From Rhodanobacteraceae bacterium (GTDB lineage Bacteria; Pseudomonadota; Gammaproteobacteria; Xanthomonadales; SZUA-5), in the NCBI GenBank assembly GCA_016717705.1, contig JADKFD010000106.1, positions 1 through 64,000 of the forward strand: 64,000 nt of DNA. Reading direction: 5' to 3'. Every line of letters starts with the position of its first letter. Position 1 is the stretch's first letter. The notes under the pieces were generated by a model. That model ran no database searches, had not been told where the DNA came from, and saw only the letters and a list, made by a program, of their open reading frames with translations. The position numbers were made by a program, and so were the translations under genes. Shown here piece by piece: positions 57,595-64,000 of the stretch.

Positions 57595-58353
57595 ATGCCG
57601 CAGCCGCCGAAAGCCACGCTGATCCGTTCGCTGCTCGCCTCCACCGCGCGCGGCTGGCGCGGCACCCAGGTGTTGCGCCGGTCAAAGGTGCCGGGCAAGC
57701 TGCTGGTCGTTTACGACTGCGAGAACGACCCACACTGCCGCTTGTTGCGCGAACTGCTGACCGAGCTGCAGCTGGATGCGCTGATCCAGCCTTGTCCGCA
57801 CGGCGGCAAGCGCTACGCAAAGAAACTGCCGCCCGACGCGCAGCTGCCGTATCTGATCGATCGCGACCTGGACCTGCGCGCCGACGGCCTGCGCGCCTGC
57901 ATCGAGCATGTGCTGCAGCACTATGCGCACATCGACGTCGCCGCCGGCCTGCTCGGCAGCTGGCCGATGCGCCTGAGCTCGCGGCTGGCTTCGGCACTGC
58001 GCGGCGATGCCGGCCTCAACGCGCAGCCGTCGCGCGCCGCGCGCAGACCGCTGGAGCTCTACAGCTTCGAGTCCAGCCCCTATTCGCGGCTGGTACGCGA
58101 GCGTCTGTGCGAGCTGGAGTTGCCGTGGATCCTGCGCAATTTCGGCAAGGAGCAGCTATCCGACTGGGGCCCACCGAATCTGCGTTTGACCCTGAAACCC
58201 TGGACACCCAAACCCGGCGGCCGGCGCGAGCAGATGCTGGCCGAGACCGGCAAGGCGCAGGTGCCGTACCTGATCGACCCGAACGCCAAGGTCGAGCTGT
58301 TCGAATCGGTGGCGATCCTCAAACACCTCGATCGGTACTACGCACGCGAGTGA
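57595..58353 (+). CDS. tandem glutaredoxin/GST N-terminal-fold protein
   Basis: Seen: 252 residues; AAGGAG 7 bases before the ATG; two thioredoxin-like domains. Domain 1 about 36-105 (LLVVYDCENDPHCRLLRELLTELQLD ... KLPPDAQLPYLIDRDL), with two cysteines five apart; domain 2 about 153-250 (LELYSFESSPYSRLVRERLCELELPWILRN ... KAQVPYLIDPNAKVELFESVAILKHLDRYY), with SPYS in place of a CPYC-type active site. The cis-Pro (LPY, VPY) is present in both. Family knowledge: such proteins bind glutathione-like thiols; redox activity is doubtful in domain 2. Probably cytoplasmic. Separate transcription unit from the sia genes. Confidence 0.75.
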   Translation: MPQPPKATLIRSLLASTARGWRGTQVLRRSKVPGKLLVVYDCENDPHCRLLRELLTELQLDALIQPCPHGGKRYAKKLPPDAQLPYLIDRDLDLRADGLRACIEHVLQHYAHIDVAAGLLGSWPMRLSSRLASALRGDAGLNAQPSRAARRPLELYSFESSPYSRLVRERLCELELPWILRNFGKEQLSDWGPPNLRLTLKPWTPKPGGRREQMLAETGKAQVPYLIDPNAKVELFESVAILKHLDRYYARE

Positions 58354-58364
58354 AGCCAGCAGCC

Positions 58365-58432
58365 GTAGCGCGGCTCCGGCGCGCCCGGTACTGGCCATTG
58401 CGACGAGCCAGATCGCGCCGGCGCCGCGCGGA
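58365..58432. repeat. type C GC-rich repeat, copy 2
   Basis: GTAGCGCGGCTCCGGCGCG (58365-58383) and CGCGCCGGCGCCGCGCGG near 58415-58432, as at 40080-40145. It follows the stop at 58353 and may act as a terminator-like hairpin before the convergent glycosyltransferase gene. Nothing else is seen in the gap to 58580. Confidence 0.6.
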
Positions 58433-58579
58433 CTTGCGGCAGGGCCGCGCCGGGTACGTTGGTGAATCGTTCACTTCCGCACCGCGATCGGAGTTCGAGA
58501 GAAGCACAGGCGTTTGGGCGGCGCTTTCGAAATTCCGTCATCAGCGCGACGGGATTGTCGATCTCGCCTGATGGTCGGC

Positions 58580-60769
58580 TCAGGTCCGCGCGTCAACCAC
58601 GCGTCGCAGCAGTGCCCGCAGCGGCTCGGCGCAGCGCTGCCAGGCGTACTCCGCCAGCCGCTGCGGATCGGGCTGTTCCAGGCTGTGGCGGTGTGCATCG
58701 TCGAGCAGCAGCGCACTCAGCGCCGGCGCGAAGTCCGCCAGCTGCGGGCACACCACCAGGCCCGCGAATCCGGCGTCGCCATGGCCACGCGCGCCGGCCT
58801 CGGTGCTGACGCAGACGCGGCCCGCTGCCAGTGACTCGATCACCTTGAGACTGGAACCGCGCAGCTGCGGCTGCGGATTGATCGAGAGCGCGGCCGCGGC
58901 GAGCAAGGCGTCGACTGATTCCACCGCGTCGAGCACGCGGATCGACGGGCGCTGGAAGCTCTCCATATCGGCCACCCGCGCCTGCGCGCCGATCCCGCCG
59001 ACGATGGTCAGGCTGACGCCCGGCACGCATTGCTCCAGCTGTGGATAGACGCTGGCGACGAAATCGCGGATGCCCTCCCAGTTGATCGGCGCGCGAAACG
59101 GGCCGAGGAACAGGATGTTGCGGCCTCTGGAAGGTTGATATCCCGCCGACAGCTCGAGATCGCAGCCGTTGCGTACCAGCACGCTGTCACGTGAACCGAG
59201 CAAGGCTTGGTCTTCGGCGGAACAGACGATCAGCGCATCGAAGCGGTCGATCAGACCGAGCTCATGGCGATCGGTCGCCGCCGCGGCCGGGTCATCCGGC
59301 GTCAGCAGCACGTCCTGCAGATTGAGGACGAAGGGCGGTCGCTGGTCGATGCGAAGATCGACCAGTTCGGCCAGCTCCATGTGCTCGATCAGCACGGCCT
59401 GCGGCCGATGCAGCTCGATCAGCCGGCGCAGTTCCAGACGCAACGCCGGGTGCGCGTGCGTGCGCATGCGCGCGCGGCGATCGTGTTCCTGTCCCGGCGG
59501 CGGTGCGGGTCGACCGTCGACCAGATGCACCTGCGCAAACGGCGCGTAGCTCGGGTGGTCCGGCTCACCGTACAGCCCGGCCTCATCGCTGAGCAGGATC
59601 AGCGGGTAGTCGCGCGCCAGTTCGGTCGCCAGGCGCTGCGTGCGCAGCGCGCCGCCGTGGCGCGGCGGCAGCAGCGCAAATGGTGACACCAGCAGGATCG
59701 GTGCGGTCGCCTGCGCGCGAAAACTGCGCGTTGGCAGGTGGGCATAGGCCAGATCACGATACGGCGCACGCCAGGCCTGCCAGCGCGCACGCCAGAGCGC
59801 GCGGCAGGCGCCGGGGTTGCCCAGTTCGCGCAGCGTGCGCGGGTCGAGGCGGCGGATCTGCTGCTTCACGGTCGCCAGCGGCTGCAGCGGGAACGGATTG
59901 CGCAACTGCAGTTGCAGGCGGTTGCGCTCGAAGATGCGCTCGACTTCGGCGGCTTCGAAATAGCGCTTCACGGTAACCCGGTGCAGATGCAGCGCGCGCG
60001 AGTCCGGGCAGTACAGGCTGTCGTAGCCGGCATGCCAGGCGCGCACGCCCAGATCAACATCCTCCCAGTAGAAGGGATCGAAAGGCAGACTGCCGGGCAT
60101 CAGCTCGCGCAGTTTGCCGGCGTGAAACAGCGCCGAACCGGCGCCAGCCCAGACCGTGCCGCGCACCACCGCGTGGGTCGATTCGGCGTGGTAAGGCGCC
60201 GGCAAGCCGTCGGCCATCGGCATGAAGGTCCAGCCGGTCTCTTCGCGGCGACGACCGTCGTCGGGGAACAGGATCTGCGAGGCCACGGCGAAGACATGCG
60301 ACGCGCGCCAGGCGAGCACTTTACGCAGCGCGTCCGGCTCCAGCAGCATGTCGTTGTTGAGCAGATAGATCGCGCCAAAGCGCGCCAGCTCGATCCCCTG
60401 CAGCACCGCGCGGGTAAAACCCAGGGCCTGATCGAAATAGCGCCAGCGGATGGCCGGATAGCGCTGCGCCAGCGCCGCGTAATCGCCCTGCGGCGAGCCG
60501 TTGACGACGATGATCACCTCGCAGGGCTCATCGAGCGTGGCGGTCGCAGCGAACAGTCCCGCCAGGCAGCGGGCCAGCAGTTCGCCGCCGCCGCGCTCGG
60601 GGATGATGATGCTGACGCCCTGGCCCCAATCCAGTGCCCGCGGCGGCTGCAATCGCGGCGGCTGCGGCCAGCGGCGGAAGATGAAATCGCTCAGGGCCAG
60701 CGTCAGCCTGAGCGGCCATTCGCGCCAGCGCCTGGCGAGCCCGCGCAGCAGCTCAGACAACCGCAGCAT
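58580..60769 (-). CDS. bifunctional glycosyltransferase: GT2 domain fused to GT4-like domain
   Basis: Seen: 729 residues. N-terminal GT-A domain about 50-310: VSIIIPERGGGELLARCLAGL, VIIVVNGSPQGDY, FDQALGFTRAVLQGIELARFGAIYLLNNDMLLEPDAL (metal-binding acidic motif) and PFDPFYWEDVDLGVRAWHAGYD. C-terminal GT-B-like domain about 375-729: LVSPFALLPPRHGGALRTQRLATEL, RNGCDLE, NILFLGPFRAPINWEGI, LTIVGG and INPQPQLRGSSLKVIESLAAGRVCVSTEAGARG, with the donor-binding Glu. Inferred: adds sugars to a surface polysaccharide or glycan. It overlaps the aminotransferase gene by 17 bases. Intact. Confidence 0.85.
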   Translation of the reverse strand: MLRLSELLRGLARRWREWPLRLTLALSDFIFRRWPQPPRLQPPRALDWGQGVSIIIPERGGGELLARCLAGLFAATATLDEPCEVIIVVNGSPQGDYAALAQRYPAIRWRYFDQALGFTRAVLQGIELARFGAIYLLNNDMLLEPDALRKVLAWRASHVFAVASQILFPDDGRRREETGWTFMPMADGLPAPYHAESTHAVVRGTVWAGAGSALFHAGKLRELMPGSLPFDPFYWEDVDLGVRAWHAGYDSLYCPDSRALHLHRVTVKRYFEAAEVERIFERNRLQLQLRNPFPLQPLATVKQQIRRLDPRTLRELGNPGACRALWRARWQAWRAPYRDLAYAHLPTRSFRAQATAPILLVSPFALLPPRHGGALRTQRLATELARDYPLILLSDEAGLYGEPDHPSYAPFAQVHLVDGRPAPPPGQEHDRRARMRTHAHPALRLELRRLIELHRPQAVLIEHMELAELVDLRIDQRPPFVLNLQDVLLTPDDPAAAATDRHELGLIDRFDALIVCSAEDQALLGSRDSVLVRNGCDLELSAGYQPSRGRNILFLGPFRAPINWEGIRDFVASVYPQLEQCVPGVSLTIVGGIGAQARVADMESFQRPSIRVLDAVESVDALLAAAALSINPQPQLRGSSLKVIESLAAGRVCVSTEAGARGHGDAGFAGLVVCPQLADFAPALSALLLDDAHRHSLEQPDPQRLAEYAWQRCAEPLRALLRRVVDART

Positions 60770-61868
60770 GGATCGCCTCGCAGACCTGATCCAGTTGCGT
60801 GGCTGTCAGTGCCAGCCCCGAGGGCAGGTAGAGGCCGGTCGCGGCCAGTTGCTCGGACACCGGGCACGCCGCCTGCGCGCCGAGTCGATGGGTGATCAGC
60901 GGCTGGCGCGCGCACGACTGGAAAAAGTCGCGCGTTTCGATGCCCCGCGCCGCCAGCGCCGCCCGCAGGTCGTCGCGCGTCAAGCTCAACTCCGGGCCCA
61001 CGCGCACCGCGTACATCCAGTGCACCGACTGCGCCCAGGCGCGCTCGACCGGCAGGATCAGTCCGCTGATTGCGCCCAGTCGCTCACGGTAGGTCGCCGC
61101 CATCCAGTGTTTGTGCGCCAGAAACTCGTCCAGGTGCTGCAACTGGCCCAGGCCCACCGCCGCGGCCAGGCTGCCCATGCGATAGCTGTAGCCGAGTTCG
61201 TCGTGGGTGAAGCGTTGCCCGGGCCGATGCGCCATGTCGCGCAGCGAACGCATCCGCGCCGCCAGGGAGTCGTCGTCGGTGGTCAGCATGCCGCCTTCGC
61301 CGGTGCTGATGATCTTGTTGCCATAGAAACTGAACGCGGCAATGTCGCCGAGCGCGCCGCAGGCACGCCCGCGGTAGCGCGCGCCATGCGCTTCGGCGGC
61401 GTCTTCCACCAGCCACAGCCCGTGCGCGTCCGCCAGCGCGGCCAACGCGTCCATGTCGGCGCTATGGCCATAGATGTGCACCGCCAGGATGGCGCGCGTG
61501 CGCGGCGTGATCGCTGCCGCCACCAGGACGGGATCGAGCGTGCAGATGTCGGCTTCGACGTCGACGAACACCGGCGTCGCGCCGGTGTAGAGCACCGCGC
61601 AGGCACTCGCGATCATGGTGAAATCCGGCACGATCACTTCGTCGCCCGGGCCGATCCCGAGTGCCGCCAGCGCCAGATGCAGCGCCGAAGTGCCGCTGTT
61701 GCAACTGACCGCGTGGCGCACGCCGATGGCTTGCGCAAAGGCGCGCTCGAAGCGCTCGACCATGGGTCCGGCGGACGACAGCCAGCCGGCATCGAGGGTC
61801 TGGTTGACATACTCGCGCGCGGCCGCAGTGATCCGTGGCGCATTGACCGGGACGAACTCAGCCGCCAT
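60753..61868 (-). CDS. DegT/DnrJ/EryC1-family sugar aminotransferase
   Basis: Seen: 371 residues; PVNAPRITAAAREYVNQTLDAGWLSSAGPMVERFERAFA, VSCNSGTSALHLALAALGIGPGDEVIVPDFTMIASACAVLYTGATPVFVDVE, VEDAAEAHGARY, AAFSFYGNKIISTGEGGMLTTDD (PLP-binding Lys in GNK), LGYSYRMGSLAAAVGLGQL. Family knowledge: PLP enzymes that make amino-sugars such as perosamine-type nucleotide sugars. ATG at 61868 is chosen since it starts AAEFVPVNAPR; it overlaps the preceding cupin-like gene by 11 bases and runs into the glycosyltransferase gene, so the three form one operon. Intact. Confidence 0.9.
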   Translation of the reverse strand: MAAEFVPVNAPRITAAAREYVNQTLDAGWLSSAGPMVERFERAFAQAIGVRHAVSCNSGTSALHLALAALGIGPGDEVIVPDFTMIASACAVLYTGATPVFVDVEADICTLDPVLVAAAITPRTRAILAVHIYGHSADMDALAALADAHGLWLVEDAAEAHGARYRGRACGALGDIAAFSFYGNKIISTGEGGMLTTDDDSLAARMRSLRDMAHRPGQRFTHDELGYSYRMGSLAAAVGLGQLQHLDEFLAHKHWMAATYRERLGAISGLILPVERAWAQSVHWMYAVRVGPELSLTRDDLRAALAARGIETRDFFQSCARQPLITHRLGAQAACPVSEQLAATGLYLPSGLALTATQLDQVCEAIHAAVV

Positions 61869-62316
61869 CGCGAAAGCACTTGTCGACGCCAGCATACGGG
61901 CCCTGGCGCACCTCGATCACGCGGGCGTCATCGATCACCGTCAACGCATAACCACCGCGCAGCAAAAGCAGCATCTCGCCGCGCGACAGCATCTCGTCGG
62001 CGAGCAGCTGCCAATCCTCGTCGTAGACATCCACCAGCACGCGACCGTATTCGACATACAGGAGCTCGCTGCTCGAATTGAGCGTGCGCGATTGCACCGC
62101 GTGGGTATGCGCATGCACGCGCTCACCGCGCGCCCGTTCCAGCACACCCACCTGCAGATCGAGCGCCGCGGGCGTCAGAAAATGCGTGCCGCTCATCCGA
62201 CCGGGCCGGAAAACCCAGGCGTAGGGGTGAAATACCGGGCCGATGCAGCGCGTGGCGAGCTGATCCGCTGGCGCCCCTGGTGCGTTCGCTTGCAGCACTG
62301 CAGACATGGCCGGCAT
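61858..62316 (-). CDS. cupin-like protein in the sugar operon
   Basis: Seen: 152 residues; CIGPVFHPYAWVFRPGRMSGTHFLTPAALDLQVGVLERARGERVHAHTHAVQSRTL, then ELLYVEYGRVLVDVYDEDWQLLADEMLSRGEMLLLLRGGYALTVIDDARVIEVRQGPY. The two strand blocks with H-x-H-x-H and the later Gly-rich turn fit a single-domain cupin. No known enzyme subgroup (WxcM or FdtA isomerases are similar in setting) could be assigned. First gene of the operon; start 62316, alternative 62307. Intact. Confidence 0.65.
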   Translation of the reverse strand: MPAMSAVLQANAPGAPADQLATRCIGPVFHPYAWVFRPGRMSGTHFLTPAALDLQVGVLERARGERVHAHTHAVQSRTLNSSSELLYVEYGRVLVDVYDEDWQLLADEMLSRGEMLLLLRGGYALTVIDDARVIEVRQGPYAGVDKCFRDGG

Positions 62317-62481
62317 CCGGAAGTAGACCTCATCTCAGATACGGGCGAGCACAGCGAGTTCCCGTTGCCGGCGATCGATTGGCGCGGCGCGATCGGGCCT
62401 TGCCAGCGCCCTGGCTCGGCCACGGTCGGCGAAATCCGGACCATGGCGAGCGAATGCCCGAGGCCGCATTGCAGGCGCGAC

Positions 62482-62511
62482 TTGTTCAGTCAGTACTTGT
62501 TCGGCTATCTT
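62482..62511 (+). promoter_or_regulatory. candidate sigma-70 promoter of the beta-propeller gene
   Basis: TTGTTC (62482-62487), 18-base spacer, TATCTT (62506-62511), about 50 bases before the GTG at 62563, in an AT-richer patch. Plausible by eye only. Confidence 0.3.
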
Positions 62512-62562
62512 GTACGTTACAAATTGCCACACTCGTTGCGCAATGCGAAAAGGAGAGAACTA

Positions 62563-63708
62563 GTGATCAACCGAGTGAAGCTGATCGTGCTGGCCGGGTT
62601 GCTGGCACCGGGACTGGCGACCGCGGCGAGCTATGTCGACATTCCCTTGGCGTCGGTGCGCGATCACGCCTTTACCAAGGATGGCTATCTGTTGATCACC
62701 GCTGGCAACAGCCTGAAACAGTACGATCTTGCGGCATGCGAACTGAGCACTCTCTTTGATGCCAGCAGTCAGTTGTATGGTGTCGAGGTTTCCGGCGACG
62801 AGAACCGCGTGGTGGTGGCCTCGCGCGGCGTTGAACAGGGCTCCATCCGTTTCCTGCATACCTGGCGTTACCAATGGCGCGGCTATTACCCGTGGTCGTA
62901 CCTTCCCGCATTTGGGGAAGATGGGTCCTACATGCCGGCCTTCACGCCGGGCGGTCAACTGCTGATCGGCGGCACCTACGCCGGTTCCGGGTGGACCCCG
63001 TTGCGCGAGTTTGACCTCGCCGCCGGCACGTCCGTAACCAGGGCCAGCGTGCGCCAGAATTCGATGCTGGCCACGGGAGCCGAGTCGTCGATCATCGGAA
63101 TCGCGGAATCGAACATCAGTTCGGGGCCGGTGCGGGCCTACAACACGCGGAGCGGGTCCATCCAGGCGACGTTCAACACGGGCTGGTTCATGTTCGAACT
63201 GGCCATCAATCCAGGGGGTTCCCGCTTTGTGGCACCCAGCTACACCGGTGCCTTCGTGCTGGATCTTGGCGGCGGCAGTTTCACCGAGGTAGCCCGGCTT
63301 GGGCAGCACGCCAGTCATGGCCCGCTATCGTCGGTATTTTCGCCGGACTCGACCAAACTCATCACCGCCAACTGGAGCTTCAGCCTGCCGGCGGAAAGAG
63401 GCGTCCGAATTCTCGACGCACAAACGCTGCAGACGCTGACGATCATCGACAACTATCCGTTCAGCTGGAGCGGCAATTCAGCTCTGGGACCGGGTCGGCT
63501 GACGCTTTCACGGGACGGCAACTGGCTGGCGGTGACCATCGCCAACGGTGTGCGTGTTTACGATGTCGGCCAGGAATTGAACGGACAATCCGTTGGCGGT
63601 TGTGCCAATCGGCAAATCGACACGCAAATACAGCTGGCGCCCGCCGGACCGCAACCAGGGCCGGCGGACTTCGATTCCTACGGTCGGCCGATCAGCGCTA
63701 CGGATTGA
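62563..63708 (+). CDS. secreted beta-propeller (YVTN/WD40-like) protein
   Basis: Seen: 381 residues; AGGAGAG 5 bases before the GTG; signal peptide MINRVKLIVLAGLLAPGLATA; repeating blade-like units: SVRDHAFTKDGYLLITAGNSLKQYDLA, YGVEVSGDENRVVVASRG, YMPAFTPGGQLLIGGTYAG, FELAINPGGSRFVAPSYTGAFVLDLGGG, SSVFSPDSTKLITANWS, RLTLSRDGNWLAVTIANGVRVYDVG. This resembles bacterial YVTN/TolB-type propellers. Binding partner unknown. The end is PSRPISATD-like with no GFE tail. Intact, monocistronic. Confidence 0.75.
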   Translation: MINRVKLIVLAGLLAPGLATAASYVDIPLASVRDHAFTKDGYLLITAGNSLKQYDLAACELSTLFDASSQLYGVEVSGDENRVVVASRGVEQGSIRFLHTWRYQWRGYYPWSYLPAFGEDGSYMPAFTPGGQLLIGGTYAGSGWTPLREFDLAAGTSVTRASVRQNSMLATGAESSIIGIAESNISSGPVRAYNTRSGSIQATFNTGWFMFELAINPGGSRFVAPSYTGAFVLDLGGGSFTEVARLGQHASHGPLSSVFSPDSTKLITANWSFSLPAERGVRILDAQTLQTLTIIDNYPFSWSGNSALGPGRLTLSRDGNWLAVTIANGVRVYDVGQELNGQSVGGCANRQIDTQIQLAPAGPQPGPADFDSYGRPISATD

Positions 63709-63818
63709 CGTGTATCGGCGCGCTGGCCGCGCCGCTCACGGCGCCCCTCGCCGGCTCTGTTCAAGCGTCCCCGCCGGGCAGATGATGGCGCCGCCTGGGT
63801 TGCGCCGGAGTGCCATTG

Positions 63819-64000
63819 ATGATGGGCGGAGCGGGAGCGGTCGCCGACGTGGTTTGCTGCTGCTTGCGGCCGGTGCTGCTGGCGCTGGCCGCAATGCCGC
63901 TGGCTGCAGCGGAAATCGTGTCTTACGGGCGCCCGTCGGCCGATATCGATCGCGAGGCCAGTTATCCGGTCGACCTGTTGCAGCTGGCGCTTGGCAAGTC
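63819..64000 (+). CDS. start of a secreted protein, cut by the window edge
   Basis: Seen: MMGGAGAVADVVCCCLRPVLLALAAMPLAAAEIVSYGRPSADIDREASYPVDLLQLALGKS before the end of the window. Signal peptide ends near AAA. The segment after it resembles the N-terminus of periplasmic solute-binding-type domains, but the fragment is too short to be sure. GGAG lies 10 bases before the ATG. Confidence 0.5.
   Translation, partial: MMGGAGAVADVVCCCLRPVLLALAAMPLAAAEIVSYGRPSADIDREASYPVDLLQLALGK

Overview
This GC-rich 64-kb window (roughly two thirds G+C) reads like a gammaproteobacterial chromosome, most likely from the Lysobacterales (Xanthomonadales) or an uncultured relative. The grounds are the gene families: ECF sigma factors paired with TPR-tailed Ser/Thr kinases, a complete siaABCD-type operon, an H-NS homologue, a duplicated FtsX/MacB-type permease, many CSLREA/beta-helix secreted proteins, and REP-like intergenic palindromes. 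This placement comes from gene content, not from a phylogenetic marker. There are no rRNA, tRNA, CRISPR, transposase or phage genes that I can see.

Layout. 1-8.9 kb (minus strand): a broken sigma/kinase pair with a beta-helix protein upstream, a coiled-coil membrane protein, and a broken wHTH-TPR membrane regulator. 9.2-22.4 kb: an unusual pyruvate-kinase-like protein; a group that looks like phosphate-sparing lipid remodelling (btaA, btaB, a PlcP-type metallophosphoesterase and a PstS/OmpA protein); a VOC protein, a membrane protein, a 2OG oxygenase, a secreted serine hydrolase, and a pyruvate kinase lacking its C-terminal end. 22.2-31.7 kb: a giant beta-helix/Ig protein, an unrecognised two-gene operon, an orphan permease, a secreted protein and a deleted prolyl-hydroxylase-like gene. 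31.9-40.9 kb: a secreted papain-like protease divergent from the second sigma/kinase module, a trypsin-like protease, a small GFE-tagged protein, an S74 chaperone-domain protein and a DedA-like protein. 41.3-46.9 kb: a secreted PHP-domain protein, a broken alkaline phosphatase and an H-NS homologue. 46.9-52.6 kb: the third sigma/kinase module, divergent from a beta-helix/Calx-beta protein, then a DUF11 protein. 53-58.4 kb: a Tsx-like channel, siaABCD and a GST-like protein. 58.6-64 kb: a glycosyltransferase/aminotransferase/cupin block, a beta-propeller protein and the start of another secreted protein.

Three themes tie the window together. First, three ECF sigma + kinase-TPR modules each sit beside a secreted adhesin- or protease-like gene. 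Second, phosphorus economy: btaA-btaB-plcP-pstS-like genes and, 30 kb away, a PHP hydrolase plus alkaline phosphatase. Third, secreted proteins with different bodies share a C-terminal tail of the form [ILV]F-x-[NDS]-G-F-E, which may be an unnamed sorting signal.

Two cautions. Many genes carry single-base frameshifts, several at homopolymers, so much of the breakage may be sequencing error rather than true pseudogenes; breakage is densest at 1-4.4 kb and 7.1-8.9 kb. Gaps between genes hold at least two palindromic repeat families that share flanking sequence.
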